NCBI RefSeq assembly: GCF_900291955.1
Contig: NZ_OLMR01000004.1
Span: 67,553 to 131,552 of the forward strand
Reading direction: 5' to 3'
DNA from: Pseudoruminococcus massiliensis
GTDB taxonomy: Bacteria; Bacillota; Clostridia; Oscillospirales; Acutalibacteraceae
Length of the DNA stretch: 64,000 nucleotides
How positions within the stretch are numbered: position 1 is the first letter of the stretch; every line of letters begins with the position of its first letter. This document shows positions 1 to 14,538 of this stretch, piece by piece. The notes beneath the pieces were generated by a model. It searched no databases. It had not been told where the DNA came from and saw nothing but the letters and a program-made list of their open reading frames with translations. Position numbers and translations under genes: made by a program.

Positions 1-30
1 TATTAGATAAGTGTGTTAGCAACACGCATC

Positions 31-59
31 TTGACAAATAAACCGATAGCGTATACAAT
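31..59 (+). promoter_or_regulatory. sigma-A promoter of the glutamine synthetase-like gene
   Basis: A perfect -35 box TTGACA (31-36) is followed after 17 bp by TACAAT (54-59), giving a predicted start near 66 and a ~90-nt leader. The leader holds a hairpin, AGATAA (102-107) with TTATCT (113-118) around a 5-nt loop. A second short inverted repeat, GTGTT/AACAC, lies upstream at 13-25. Confidence 0.75.
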
Positions 60-154
60 AAATAGGATATGCACACATTGATTTCATTCGGGTTTCTGCT
101 GAGATAAGGACTTTATCTTATATGGCGGAATCTCTGAGAAAAGGAGGGGCTTGT

Positions 155-1441
155 TTGAAATATACTGAAAAAGAAGTTCTGCAATTTATCGAGGAAAATG
201 ATGTTAAGTTTGTAAGGCTTATGTTTTTCGATATTTTTGGTACAACTAAAAATATTTCGATAATGGCAGATGAGCTTCCCGTTGCTTTTAAAAAGGGCGT
301 TACCTTTAATGCTTCTGCTATTGGGGGCTTCGAAAACTTTGATGCAGACCTTGTACTTGTGCCAGACCCTGCAACACTCGCTGTCTTGCCATGGCGACCA
401 CAGCACGGCAGGGTTGTAAGACTTTTCTGCACGATAACTTATCAGAATGGTGTGCCTTTTGATGCAGATGTCCGTATGGTACTGAAAAATGCTATGAAAA
501 GAGCAGCATCTGTCGGTCTGACCTGTAATATCGACCTTGAATGTGAATTCTATTTATTCAAGACTGATGATGACGGCAACCCTACAAAATTGCCATATGA
601 TAACGCAGGCTATCTCGATATTGCACCGCTTGATAAGGGTGAGAATATCCGCCGTCAGATTTGCTTCACGCTTGAGCAAATGGAGATGACTCCGCTTTCA
701 TCTCATCATGAGAGAGGCCCTGGACAGAACGAAATCGATTTTATGTATTCTGATTCGCTAACTGCAGCTGATAACTTCTCTATGTTTAAGGCTATGGTTA
801 AGACCATCGCAAATTCAAACGGACTTTTTGCATCATTTATGCCAAAACCGCTTGATGATAAAAACGGAAATAGTATGCACATCAATGTTATGATTGAAAG
901 ATATGGCTATAACATATTCAAAAAGAAGGACGGCGAGCTAAATACAACAGCTGGTTACTTTATCGCAGGTGTGCTTAAAAGAATTTCTGAGATTACTGCT
1001 TTCCTTAATCCTATCGAAAACTCATATAAGCGTTTCAATACCGACCTCAAAGGTGGCAGTGTTGGCTGGGCTTACGGAAGTAATATGGATATAATAAGAG
1101 TTATTTCCTCTGAGCGTGATAATGCCAAGCTACAGGTTATTTCGCCAGACCCTGCCTGCAACCCATATCTTGCCTTTGCGTTGATAATTAACGCAGGTCT
1201 TGATGGTGTAGAGGCTCGTGAGGAGCTTCCTGCCCCTTCTGTCGGAATGAGCAAGCTTGCTTTGCCGTCATCGCTCGAATCAGCAATAAATCTTGCAGAG
1301 AAAAGCGAATTTATTAAATCAATTATTCCAGAAAAGCTTTTTGAGAGCTATATATGCCATAAGCGACAAGAGCTTGAGCTTTCTAAGAGAAGTGATGAGA
1401 TAAAGCTTGCAACAGACCACAAGTATTTTGAAATTCTATAA
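155..1441 (+). CDS. Type I glutamine synthetase-like protein
   Basis: This 428-aa protein has the glutamine synthetase fold signatures: LECEF, HHERGPGQNEI, NSMHINV, NSYKRF and SPDPACNPYLAFA. Canonical enzymes make glutamine from glutamate, ammonia and ATP. I place the start at TTG 155, because AAGGAGG at 141-147 sits 7 nt before it; the upstream in-frame ATG at 122 has no such site. Several residues that are invariant in true GSI look changed by eye. The Asp of the F-D-G-S-S segment is Asn (FNASAIGG). The G-Y-E-A-P flap Glu is absent. The R-x-E-V-R segment reads KLQVIS, losing a metal-ligand Glu and an Arg. It may therefore be a glutamine synthetase-like ligase or a regulatory homologue. An ANTAR regulator follows 70 bp downstream. 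Confidence 0.85.
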   Translation: MKYTEKEVLQFIEENDVKFVRLMFFDIFGTTKNISIMADELPVAFKKGVTFNASAIGGFENFDADLVLVPDPATLAVLPWRPQHGRVVRLFCTITYQNGVPFDADVRMVLKNAMKRAASVGLTCNIDLECEFYLFKTDDDGNPTKLPYDNAGYLDIAPLDKGENIRRQICFTLEQMEMTPLSSHHERGPGQNEIDFMYSDSLTAADNFSMFKAMVKTIANSNGLFASFMPKPLDDKNGNSMHINVMIERYGYNIFKKKDGELNTTAGYFIAGVLKRISEITAFLNPIENSYKRFNTDLKGGSVGWAYGSNMDIIRVISSERDNAKLQVISPDPACNPYLAFALIINAGLDGVEAREELPAPSVGMSKLALPSSLESAINLAEKSEFIKSIIPEKLFESYICHKRQELELSKRSDEIKLATDHKYFEIL

Positions 1442-1510
1442 GAAATATTTCATTTAATACTTGATAGAATTATCAGGATTATGTACAATAGATAGAAAGG
1501 GTGTCGGCAC

Positions 1511-2080
1511 TTGGACAATGTTCTTCTTGTGTCCAAATCAGAGAAAAGTACCGATTCTTTGTCGGGACTGCTTCGTGAAATCTCAAGTCCCACTATCGAC
1601 ATTGTAAGGAGCGGTTCGGAGGCTCGGCGAATATTACTCGAAAAGGAATATGATTTCGTCTTTATCAATACACCGCTGACTGACGAGTTCGGCGACGGTC
1701 TGTCGATATATGTTTCCGAAAATACTCACGCAAGTGTTGTTTTGCTTGTCAAGGCGGAGATTGAGGAACAGGCAGAGGCTAAAACAGAGGATTATGGCGT
1801 TTTCGTTTTGTCAAAGCCACTGAGCAAACATCTGATGTTTAAATCAATTAAGCTTCTTGAGGCGACGAAACGCCGTCTTGAGGGAGTTCGCAAAGAAAAT
1901 ATCAAGCTTCAGAAGAAGATTGAGGATATAAGAACCATCAATAGGGCAAAATATGTGCTTATGGAGTATCTCTCTATGAGCGAACCGCAATCGCACAGGT
2001 ATCTTGAACGACAGGCTATGGACCAGCGAATAACAAAGGTCGAGGTCGCAAAGAGAATCCTTAGCACCTATGAGAACTGA
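1511..2080 (+). CDS. ANTAR-domain response regulator with degenerate receiver
   Basis: This 189-aa protein has an N-terminal CheY-like receiver (about 1-115), a helical linker and a C-terminal ANTAR domain (about 135-189). The ANTAR part shows the expected INRAKYVLMEYLSMSE and AM-x-x-R pattern. ANTAR proteins bind paired RNA hairpins and cause antitermination. The receiver position that normally carries the phosphorylated Asp reads FINTPL (Asn53), so ordinary phosphorylation is doubtful. TTG 1511 is the start, with AAAGGG about 9 nt upstream. It follows the glutamine synthetase-like gene, and ANTAR regulators are commonly tied to nitrogen metabolism. I could not find a clean tandem hexaloop target in the upstream leader. 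Confidence 0.8.
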   Translation: MDNVLLVSKSEKSTDSLSGLLREISSPTIDIVRSGSEARRILLEKEYDFVFINTPLTDEFGDGLSIYVSENTHASVVLLVKAEIEEQAEAKTEDYGVFVLSKPLSKHLMFKSIKLLEATKRRLEGVRKENIKLQKKIEDIRTINRAKYVLMEYLSMSEPQSHRYLERQAMDQRITKVEVAKRILSTYEN

Positions 2081-2191
2081 TTGAGAGCTTATAGATGAGC
2101 CAAAAGGCTCGAAAATTGTAGAAAATATGCTTTTAATGCAAATTGGGTAACTGCTTTGCTTAAATATATACACGAAAGGAATGGTCAAAGA

Positions 2192-3271
2192 ATGGAACAA
2201 AAGGCATACCTTACCTTAGAGAACGGTGATGTTTTTGAGGGTTATTCTTTCGGAGCCCAAACCGAAACCACAGGAGAGCTTGTCTTTACTACTGCTATGA
2301 CTGGCTATCTTGAAACACTTACCGACCCAAGCTACTATGGACAAATTGTCTGCCAGACTTTCCCACTTATTGGTAACTATGGGGTTATTAAACCTGACTT
2401 TGAAAGCAAAAAGCCAGCTTTGAAGGCTTATATCGTAAGAGAATGGTGTCAGCAACCCTCAAACTTTAGGTGTGAGGGACAGCTTGACACTTTTTTAAAG
2501 GAGGCAGGCATTCCTGCTATTTATGGAATTGATACCAGACATCTTACGAAAATCGTTCGTGAATATGGTGTTATGAATGCTCGTATATCCTTCGAGAAGG
2601 TTTCAGAAGATGTTATCGAGAACGAAATCAAGCCTTATAAGATAGTTGATGCCGTAAAGTCTGTAACCTGCTCTGATTTTGAAACATATCAGGCAGAGGA
2701 CGAGAAATTCAAGGTCGTTCTTTGGGATATCGGTGCTAAGTATAATATCAGAAGAGAGCTTGTAAAGCGTGGCTGCACAGTTACAGTCGTGCCTGCAAGC
2801 ACAACAGCAGAGCAGATTAAGGCACTCAATCCTGATGGCATTATGCTCTCTAATGGTCCTGGCGACCCAGAGGAAAATGTTGAGATGATTGCCGAGCTTA
2901 AAAAGCTTTGTGACGCTAAGATTCCTACTTTCGGAATCTGCCTCGGACATCAGGTTCTCGCACTTTCACAGGGTGCTAAGACTGAAAAGCTAAAGTATGG
3001 TCATCGTGGTGCAAATCAGCCAGCTGTAGAAGTCGGCACAGGCAGAGTTTATATCACAAGCCAGAACCATGGCTATGCAGTTATCGCTTCATCTTTGCCA
3101 GCAAACGCAAAGGAAAGCTTTATTAACGCAAATGACGGTACTTGCGAGGGCGTAACCTATACAGATATGCCAGCATTTTCAGTACAGTTCCACCCAGAGG
3201 CTTGCGGTGGTCCACAGGATACATCATTCCTTTTTGATAGATTTATAAACATGATGAAGGAGGGTAAATGA
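2192..3271 (+). CDS. carA: Carbamoyl-phosphate synthase small (glutaminase) subunit
   Basis: CarA releases ammonia from glutamine and channels it to CarB to make carbamoyl phosphate for pyrimidines and arginine. The 359-aa protein has an N-terminal CarA domain and a C-terminal class I amidotransferase domain. Nucleophile Cys250 lies in FGICLGHQ, and the His/Glu motif is FHPEA. ATG 2192 (MEQKAY) is the start; GAAAGGA at 2174-2180 is 11 nt upstream and an out-of-frame ATG lies between. The stop is one base from carB, whose ribosome binding site lies inside the end of carA, so the two are translationally coupled. No PyrR-type attenuator was recognised upstream. Confidence 0.96.
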   Translation: MEQKAYLTLENGDVFEGYSFGAQTETTGELVFTTAMTGYLETLTDPSYYGQIVCQTFPLIGNYGVIKPDFESKKPALKAYIVREWCQQPSNFRCEGQLDTFLKEAGIPAIYGIDTRHLTKIVREYGVMNARISFEKVSEDVIENEIKPYKIVDAVKSVTCSDFETYQAEDEKFKVVLWDIGAKYNIRRELVKRGCTVTVVPASTTAEQIKALNPDGIMLSNGPGDPEENVEMIAELKKLCDAKIPTFGICLGHQVLALSQGAKTEKLKYGHRGANQPAVEVGTGRVYITSQNHGYAVIASSLPANAKESFINANDGTCEGVTYTDMPAFSVQFHPEACGGPQDTSFLFDRFINMMKEGK

Positions 3272-3272
3272 G

Positions 3273-9486
<6,214 letters not shown>

Positions 9487-9560
9487 TTAGCTGTTGAATT
9501 CCTCAACATTTAAAAGTCTTGCTTGGATTTACCTTGCTCGTGGTGAGCGTGAAAAGATAA

Positions 9561-9723
9561 TTGACGCGGTCGAAGAAACTGCCAAACGGGCGAACATAGT
9601 TCGCCCCTACGATTAGCTGATAGTTTTTTCTAAGACAATTAAAAGTTTAGGTCAAGCCTTTTTAAAGGCTTGCGGTTTCCAAAGGCGGAGCCTTTGGTGG
9701 GTTTTAAGGGCAAAGCCCTTAAC
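9561..9723 (+). repeat. 163-bp composite palindromic repeat, copy A
   Basis: This block is a chain of imperfect palindromes: a REP-like GGGCGAACATAGTTCGCCC (9589-9607), then hairpins on AGCCTTTTTAAAGGCT, CCAAAGGCGGAGCCTTTGG and TTAAGGGCAAAGCCCTTAA. The whole block recurs as its reverse complement at 31229-31391, with the same length and module order. Partial copies lie at 43312-43392 and 52235-52309. It fills most of the spacer between the YbjQ-type gene and dapL. Confidence 0.8.
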
Positions 9724-9752
9724 AACAAATTATTATAAAGGTGGTTAGTAAA

Positions 9753-10967
9753 ATGCCAAAGTTAAATGAAAATTATCTTAAACTCGAAAAGAATTATCTT
9801 TTTATCAATATTGCTAAGAAGATTAACGAGTACATAAAAAACAACCCCGATAAAAAGGATAGAATCATCCGTATGGGTATCGGTGATGTTACCCTGCCTA
9901 TCGCACCTTGTGTTGTTGAAGCAGTTAAAAAGGGTGCTGACGAAATGGGCGTTAAGGAAACCTTTAAGGGCTATGAAGACAGCGGTACAGGCTATGACTT
10001 CTTGAAAGAGGCTGTTGCTGGTTATTATAAAAGTTTCGGCGTTGATATTGCCACTGACGAAATCAGAATAAGCGACGGTGCAAAGTCTGATTGCGGAAAT
10101 ATTGTCGATATTTTCGGCGATGATAATATTGTACTTATCACAGATCCAGCATATCCTGTTTATGTCGATTCTAACCTTATGAACGGCAGAAAGGTTATCT
10201 ATGCTGATTCTACTGAGGAAAACGGTTTCTCCGCAGTTCCTGACCCATCAGTTCACGCTGATATTATCTACCTCTGCTCTCCGAATAACCCAACAGGTGC
10301 GGCTTTCAAGACTAGCGAGCTTAAGGCTTGGATTGATTATGCTATCGCAAATGACGCTGTTATCATCTATGACGCAGCTTACGAGGCATTCATCACAGAG
10401 GACGATGTTCCGAGAAGTATCTTTGCTGTAGAGGGTGCAAGAAAGTGTGCTATTGAGATATGCTCACTCTCTAAGACAGCAGGCTTCACAGGTATGCGCT
10501 GCGGATATACAGTTATCCCGAATGAGCTTGAGTTCAAGGCTTCTAATGGCGAAGTAGTTAAGATTTCACAGGTTTGGGGCAGACGAGAGGGCAGTAAGTT
10601 CAACGGTGTTTCATACCCTGTTCAGTGCGGTGCTGCTGCTGTATTCTCCGAGGAAGGTCAGAAGCAGTGCAAAATCAACCTCGAATACTACAAAGAAAAT
10701 GCCCGTATCATTGCAGAAACTCTCGATGAACTTGGCATTTGGTATTCGGGTGGTAAGAACTCCCCATATATCTGGCTCCGTTGCCCGAATGGTATGAAGT
10801 CTTGGGATTTCTTCGATTTGCTCCTCGAGAAGGCTAATGTTGTCGGCACACCAGGTGCAGGCTTTGGCAAAAATGGTGAAGGCTATTTCCGTCTTACATC
10901 ATTCGGCGACAGAGATAAGACAATAGAGGCTATGGCAAGAGTTAAAGAGCTTATCAAGAGCCTATAA
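9753..10967 (+). CDS. dapL: L,L-diaminopimelate aminotransferase
   Basis: DapL converts tetrahydrodipicolinate directly to L,L-diaminopimelate, using PLP and glutamate. Its product is the substrate of the DapF domain fused to CarB just upstream. The 404-aa protein is a fold-type I aminotransferase. It has the N-terminal LNENYLKLEKNYLF, the GIGDVTLP motif and the PLP lysine in CSLSKTAGFTGMRCGY. ATG 9753 is chosen over the in-frame GTG at 9741, because AAAGGTGG (9738-9744) is then correctly spaced. A strong terminator follows. Confidence 0.95.
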   Translation: MPKLNENYLKLEKNYLFINIAKKINEYIKNNPDKKDRIIRMGIGDVTLPIAPCVVEAVKKGADEMGVKETFKGYEDSGTGYDFLKEAVAGYYKSFGVDIATDEIRISDGAKSDCGNIVDIFGDDNIVLITDPAYPVYVDSNLMNGRKVIYADSTEENGFSAVPDPSVHADIIYLCSPNNPTGAAFKTSELKAWIDYAIANDAVIIYDAAYEAFITEDDVPRSIFAVEGARKCAIEICSLSKTAGFTGMRCGYTVIPNELEFKASNGEVVKISQVWGRREGSKFNGVSYPVQCGAAAVFSEEGQKQCKINLEYYKENARIIAETLDELGIWYSGGKNSPYIWLRCPNGMKSWDFFDLLLEKANVVGTPGAGFGKNGEGYFRLTSFGDRDKTIEAMARVKELIKSL

Positions 10968-10985
10968 TTAGATAAAGAAATTATT

Positions 10986-11020
10986 CCCGACAGGTTGAAA
11001 ATGCTCTGTCGGGATTTTTT
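10986..11020 (+). terminator. Intrinsic terminator after dapL
   Basis: An 8-bp stem CCCGACAG (10986-10993) / CTGTCGGG (11006-11013) is followed by ATTTTTT. Confidence 0.9.
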
Positions 11021-11113
11021 AATTTAACTATTTGGTATTTATTTTCATTATACTAAATCTTGGGTATATTTTCTTTTTTCTATCGAACTCGCATTAATAT
11101 AGTTTTTTTTATA

Positions 11114-11142
11114 TTGATTTTTATACGGATTACAGATATAAT
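11114..11142 (+). promoter_or_regulatory. sigma-A promoter of the DUF6270-like gene
   Basis: TTGATT (11114-11119), a 17-bp spacer and TATAAT (11137-11142) lie about 44 bp before the start codon in AT-rich DNA. Confidence 0.65.
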
Positions 11143-11185
11143 CGTATTATGCTTTCTGAACTTTCTATGAAAGGATTTTAGTTTT

Positions 11186-12148
11186 ATGAGCAGAAACACC
11201 AGTGATATTTATAAGGCATCAATCAATATTTTGGGGAGTTGTGTTACAAGAGATATTTTTTTTACGCATGATAATGATGGTGGTTACAGAATTTTTCAGT
11301 ATGTTAATTTCTTTTCGCCAATTTCATTGTGTGAAGGTCCCGTATCTATAGATTTAGAGAGATATAATAGTTTGGATTTTTCTGAGTATGCGACAAGTTT
11401 CAGAAAAAGATGTGTTATGCACGATTTGACTAAACAGAGTATAGATTATATCGCACAAAAAAAGACAGATTGGTTAATATTGGATACGGGCTTGTTTCGT
11501 AGAAATCTTTGTCTGCTTGGAGATAAAAAACAAACTTGTTTTGCTGAAAAAGAAGATTTTTTGAAGTATCTTAGTAAGCAGAAAATTATTCCTGAGATAG
11601 TTGGTGAGATAAGTATTGAGGATATTTCTGATGAGGACTTAGAAAAAAGAATGAGATTTTTTATTGATAAAATCCTTTCAATGTATCCTGTGGAAAATAT
11701 TGTTTTAATAGAAGCAAAAAATTCATTGATTAAAGCTGATAAGGGCGGGAGCATTTCTGGCTTTGATGATGTTGATTATCATATTATTGAGAATAATAGA
11801 ATGTCAAGATGCTATAAGCTTATGAAAAATATGCTCCAAGGGTGTCATATAATTCCTATGCCAGAAAATGTTGTAGCAGACGCAGGGCATAGGCTGGGAT
11901 TATCACCGTTGCATTATACTATGGGATATTATGATTATGCTTTGTCAGTCTTTGATTGTATTCAGAAAAAATTACCTATTGAAAAAGAACAAAGTCATAT
12001 TCAAAAACTATTTGATAAATGTAATATGGATTATGCAGGAAAATATTTTTCAGCTTTAGCAGATTCATATATAAATCTAAGTAAGCAAAAAAATCAAAGC
12101 GAATTGAAAAAGATATATAAAAAGTGTAAAAAGTTAATAGGAAGATAA
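11186..12148 (+). CDS. DUF6270-like protein of unknown function
   Basis: I recognise this 320-aa protein only as resembling the DUF6270 family. The hallmark is an N-terminal hydrophobic strand followed by GSCVTRD (residues 17-23). A later WLILDTGLFRR strand and a late G-H-R-L-G-L-S-P-L-H-Y segment suggest an SGNH-hydrolase-like fold. The family is often found in surface polysaccharide settings, but nothing nearby supports that here. No signal peptide or membrane segment is visible. The gene has its own promoter and is clearly more AT-rich than its neighbours, suggesting acquisition. It ends only 28 bp before rimM, which could share its transcript. Confidence 0.65.
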   Translation: MSRNTSDIYKASINILGSCVTRDIFFTHDNDGGYRIFQYVNFFSPISLCEGPVSIDLERYNSLDFSEYATSFRKRCVMHDLTKQSIDYIAQKKTDWLILDTGLFRRNLCLLGDKKQTCFAEKEDFLKYLSKQKIIPEIVGEISIEDISDEDLEKRMRFFIDKILSMYPVENIVLIEAKNSLIKADKGGSISGFDDVDYHIIENNRMSRCYKLMKNMLQGCHIIPMPENVVADAGHRLGLSPLHYTMGYYDYALSVFDCIQKKLPIEKEQSHIQKLFDKCNMDYAGKYFSALADSYINLSKQKNQSELKKIYKKCKKLIGR

Positions 12149-12176
12149 ATTTAAATATCAGGGAGTGTGAGAGATT

Positions 12177-12686
12177 ATGAAAAATCAGTTTTTAGAGGCG
12201 GGAAAAATTGTTGGTACACACGGACTTAAGGGTGAAGTAAGAGTTGACCCTTGGTGCGATAGTGCAGAGTTTTTGGCAAAATTTAAGAGGCTTTATTATA
12301 AAGATGGTACAGAGTTGAAGGTTATTTCATCAAGACCGCATAAGAATATAACAATTATTCATCTTGAGGGTGTCAATGATGTTAATGAGGCTGATGGATT
12401 GCGTGGCAGAGTTCTTTATATAAATCGTGATGATGTTAAACTTCCTAAGGGTGTTTATTTTGTTCAGGATATAATAGGTATGAGAACTATTGATTGCGAT
12501 ACGGGCGAGGAATATGGCGAGGTTACCGATGTAATGAAAACGGGGGCTAACGATGTATATCAGATTACTAAGGACGGAAAAGAGTATCTGATTCCAGCTA
12601 TTCCTGATGTTATTGTTGAAAGAAATATCGAGGACGGCATACTTACAATTCGTCCGATGAAGGGAATTTTTGATGATGAGGATTGA
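12177..12686 (+). CDS. rimM: 16S rRNA processing protein RimM
   Basis: RimM helps mature the 30S subunit head and binds S19. The 169-aa protein has the normal two-barrel layout: the N-terminal GTHGLKGEVRV motif and the C-terminal PRC-barrel with YLIPAIPDVI. It overlaps trmD by 14 bases. Unlike many Firmicutes, rpsP does not precede it here; the DUF6270-like gene does. Confidence 0.95.
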   Translation: MKNQFLEAGKIVGTHGLKGEVRVDPWCDSAEFLAKFKRLYYKDGTELKVISSRPHKNITIIHLEGVNDVNEADGLRGRVLYINRDDVKLPKGVYFVQDIIGMRTIDCDTGEEYGEVTDVMKTGANDVYQITKDGKEYLIPAIPDVIVERNIEDGILTIRPMKGIFDDED

Positions 12687-13449
12687 TATTATAACACTTT
12701 TTCCGGAAATGTGCGAAACTGTTATGGGGGAAAGTATTATCGGCAGAGCAAGAAAAAAAGGTGCTATTGATGTTGAGTGTCATCAGCTTAGAGATTATGC
12801 CTTTGATAAGCATAAGCGTGTAGACGATACGACCTATGGTGGCGGTATGGGTATGCTGCTTATGGCAGAACCAATAGCACTTTGCTTTGAGGATATTTGT
12901 AAAAAGACTGAAAGTCGTCCGCATTTGATTTATATGTCACCTCAGGGCGAAACACTAACACAAAAAAAGCTGGTTGAGCTTTCGCAGTATGAGAATATAT
13001 GTATACTTTGCGGACATTACGAAGGTGTTGACGAGAGAGTTCTCGATGAATATGTTGATGAACAGATTTCTATTGGAGATTATGTTCTTACTGGCGGTGA
13101 GCTTCCTGCATTGGTTCTTGCGGATTCGCTCTCAAGATTAGCTCCTGGTGTGCTTTCTGATGATGAATGCTTTGAGGAGGAAAGCCATTATAATGGACTC
13201 TTGGAGTATCCACAATATACAAAGCCTGCTGTTTGGAGAGATAGAGCCGTTCCAGATGTGCTATTAAGTGGTCATCACGCTAATGTTGAAAAATGGCGTA
13301 GAGAACAAATGATAATTCGTACAGCAGATAAGCGACCTGATATGATTGAAAAAGCAGATTTGACAGATAAAGAGAAAAAATTTCTTGAGGAATATCTAAA
13401 AAGCAAAAATGAGATTATGACAGATAATGAAAATCTGTCAAGTTTATGA
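12673..13449 (+). CDS. trmD: tRNA (guanine37-N1)-methyltransferase
   Basis: TrmD methylates G37 of tRNAs, which prevents +1 frameshifting. The 258-aa SPOUT protein has FPEM near the start, TTYGGGMGML, the knot motifs LCGHYEGVDERV and SIGDYVLTGGE, and the C-terminal RRVRE-like KWRREQMI. ATG 12673 follows AAGGGA (12660-12665); ATG 12676 is equally possible. An 8-bp inverted repeat TGACAGAT/ATCTGTCA covers the last codons (13418-13440), but no clear U-tract follows it. Confidence 0.95.
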   Translation: MMRIDIITLFPEMCETVMGESIIGRARKKGAIDVECHQLRDYAFDKHKRVDDTTYGGGMGMLLMAEPIALCFEDICKKTESRPHLIYMSPQGETLTQKKLVELSQYENICILCGHYEGVDERVLDEYVDEQISIGDYVLTGGELPALVLADSLSRLAPGVLSDDECFEEESHYNGLLEYPQYTKPAVWRDRAVPDVLLSGHHANVEKWRREQMIIRTADKRPDMIEKADLTDKEKKFLEEYLKSKNEIMTDNENLSSL

Positions 13450-13892
13450 GTTACACTTTTGTGTCAAAAATCAAATAGATGCTTGTTCTTTTAGCAAGGT
13501 AAAATACTAAAATAGAGCAAAATTTAATTCCTTAAAAGAAAGATAATTAATGAAAAATTCTTAAAAATGAATATAATTGCATTTTTATATTTTTTGATTA
13601 GTTTTTTAAAAAATTACTATTGACAAAATATATGAATTTCAATATGTGTGTTGACTGACATATGTAAGAAATATACGAAATTTTACATTCAGTTATATGC
13701 AAGGGGATTTTTAAATAAAAAATATAGTATATAGTTATCAAAAAATTGTATTTATTTGCAAAAAATCCATAAAATGTTAATTCTTAATGTTAAAATATAG
13801 CAAATTTTTCCACGATTTATTGCAATTTGCACAATAAAATACAGTTTGTTTTTAATCGTTATCGTATGTTAGTACAAATTTCTCAAAAATGG
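13450..13892 (+). other. AT-rich spacer without a gene
   Basis: About 440 bp of very AT-rich DNA between trmD and the HPr promoter. A TTGACA at 13620-13625 has no good -10 partner. No ORF, RNA gene or long repeat was recognised. Confidence 0.6.
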
Positions 13893-13920
13893 TTGACGAT
13901 ATTCCAAATTGTGCTATAAT
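13893..13920 (+). promoter_or_regulatory. sigma-A promoter of the HPr gene
   Basis: TTGACG (13893-13898), a 16-bp spacer and a perfect TATAAT (13915-13920). The leader that follows has a GTTGTA/TACAAC inverted repeat, and AAAGGAGA precedes the HPr start. Confidence 0.85.
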
Positions 13921-14002
13921 ACGGATATGGATAATTGTAGTTGTAGAAAAAATATAATTACAACGAGGGGACATACTCAAAACCGTTAAAGGAGAGATTA
14001 TA

Positions 14003-14266
14003 ATGTACGTAAAAGATGTTATGGTACAAAACCAAGTTGGACTTCACGCAAGACCTGCCACTTTCTTCATTCAAAGAGCTAATGAATTTAAGTCATCAAT
14101 TTGGGTAGAAAAAGAAGAAAGACGCGTAAATGCTAAGAGCCTTCTTGGTGTTCTTTCACTTGGTATCGTTGGTGGAACAACTATCAGAGTTATGGCTGAT
14201 GGTGCTGATGAAGAAGCTGCTGTTGAAAGTCTTGTGAAACTCGTACAGTCAGGTTTCTCTGAATAA
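14003..14266 (+). CDS. ptsH: HPr-family phosphocarrier protein
   Basis: HPr carries phosphate in sugar PTS uptake. In Firmicutes, phosphorylation on a serine by HPr kinase makes it a cofactor of catabolite repression. The 87-aa protein has His15 in GLHARPA and Ser46 in NAKSLLGVLSLG, so both regulatory sites are kept; this excludes a Crh-type protein, which lacks the His. It is monocistronic, with its own promoter and terminator. No enzyme I is beside it, so a purely regulatory role is possible. Confidence 0.93.
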   Translation: MYVKDVMVQNQVGLHARPATFFIQRANEFKSSIWVEKEERRVNAKSLLGVLSLGIVGGTTIRVMADGADEEAAVESLVKLVQSGFSE

Positions 14267-14290
14267 TTCTAAATAAATTATTGATTTTTA

Positions 14291-14318
14291 AAGCATCGCT
14301 TTTAGGCGGTGCTTTTTG
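14291..14318 (+). terminator. Intrinsic terminator after HPr
   Basis: A 9-bp stem AAGCATCGC (14291-14299) / GCGGTGCTT (14306-14314, one G-U pair) followed by a T-run. Confidence 0.88.
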
Positions 14319-14427
14319 TTTTGAGGTGAAATTTGGACTATTTTATTTTTCAGTGGTTTGTGGTATGATTTAAATAAGTGGATTTGATAAAAACTATTAG
14401 TTGAAAAAATTTTTTAATTTGTTTAAA

Positions 14428-14522
14428 GAAAGCTTTTAATTAAAAAGCTTAGACGCGAATAACAAAAGTTAATTTATCAGAAAAGTAGAACGCGTCTTGA
14501 CGGCGGAGGCACTCCGCCTTGA
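14428..14522 (+). repeat. ~97-bp palindromic repeat unit, single copy before uvrC
   Basis: Same unit as the array at 18189-18568. It contains the palindrome CTTTTAATTAAAAAG, then AGACGCG and CGCGTCT about 35 bp apart, then the GC hairpin GGCGGAGGCACTCCGCC. It ends about 17 bp before the uvrC start codon, so it would form the uvrC leader. Confidence 0.8.
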
Positions 14523-14538
14523 AAGTTGGTGAGATAGT

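Noticed and set aside
66-154. ANTAR-type tandem hexaloop hairpins in the leader of the GS-like gene
   Set aside because: Only one clear hairpin (102-118) is present. It has a 5-nt loop without the expected A1/G4 pattern, so it does not match the known ANTAR target.
2097-2110. Terminator between the ANTAR gene and carA
   Set aside because: GAGCC-AAAA-GGCTC is a short stem with no T-run after it.
13418-13440. trmD terminator
   Set aside because: An 8-bp stem exists but it overlaps the coding end and lacks a proper T-run.
14003-14266. Crh rather than HPr
   Set aside because: His15 is present in GLHARPA, whereas Crh lacks the phosphorylatable histidine.
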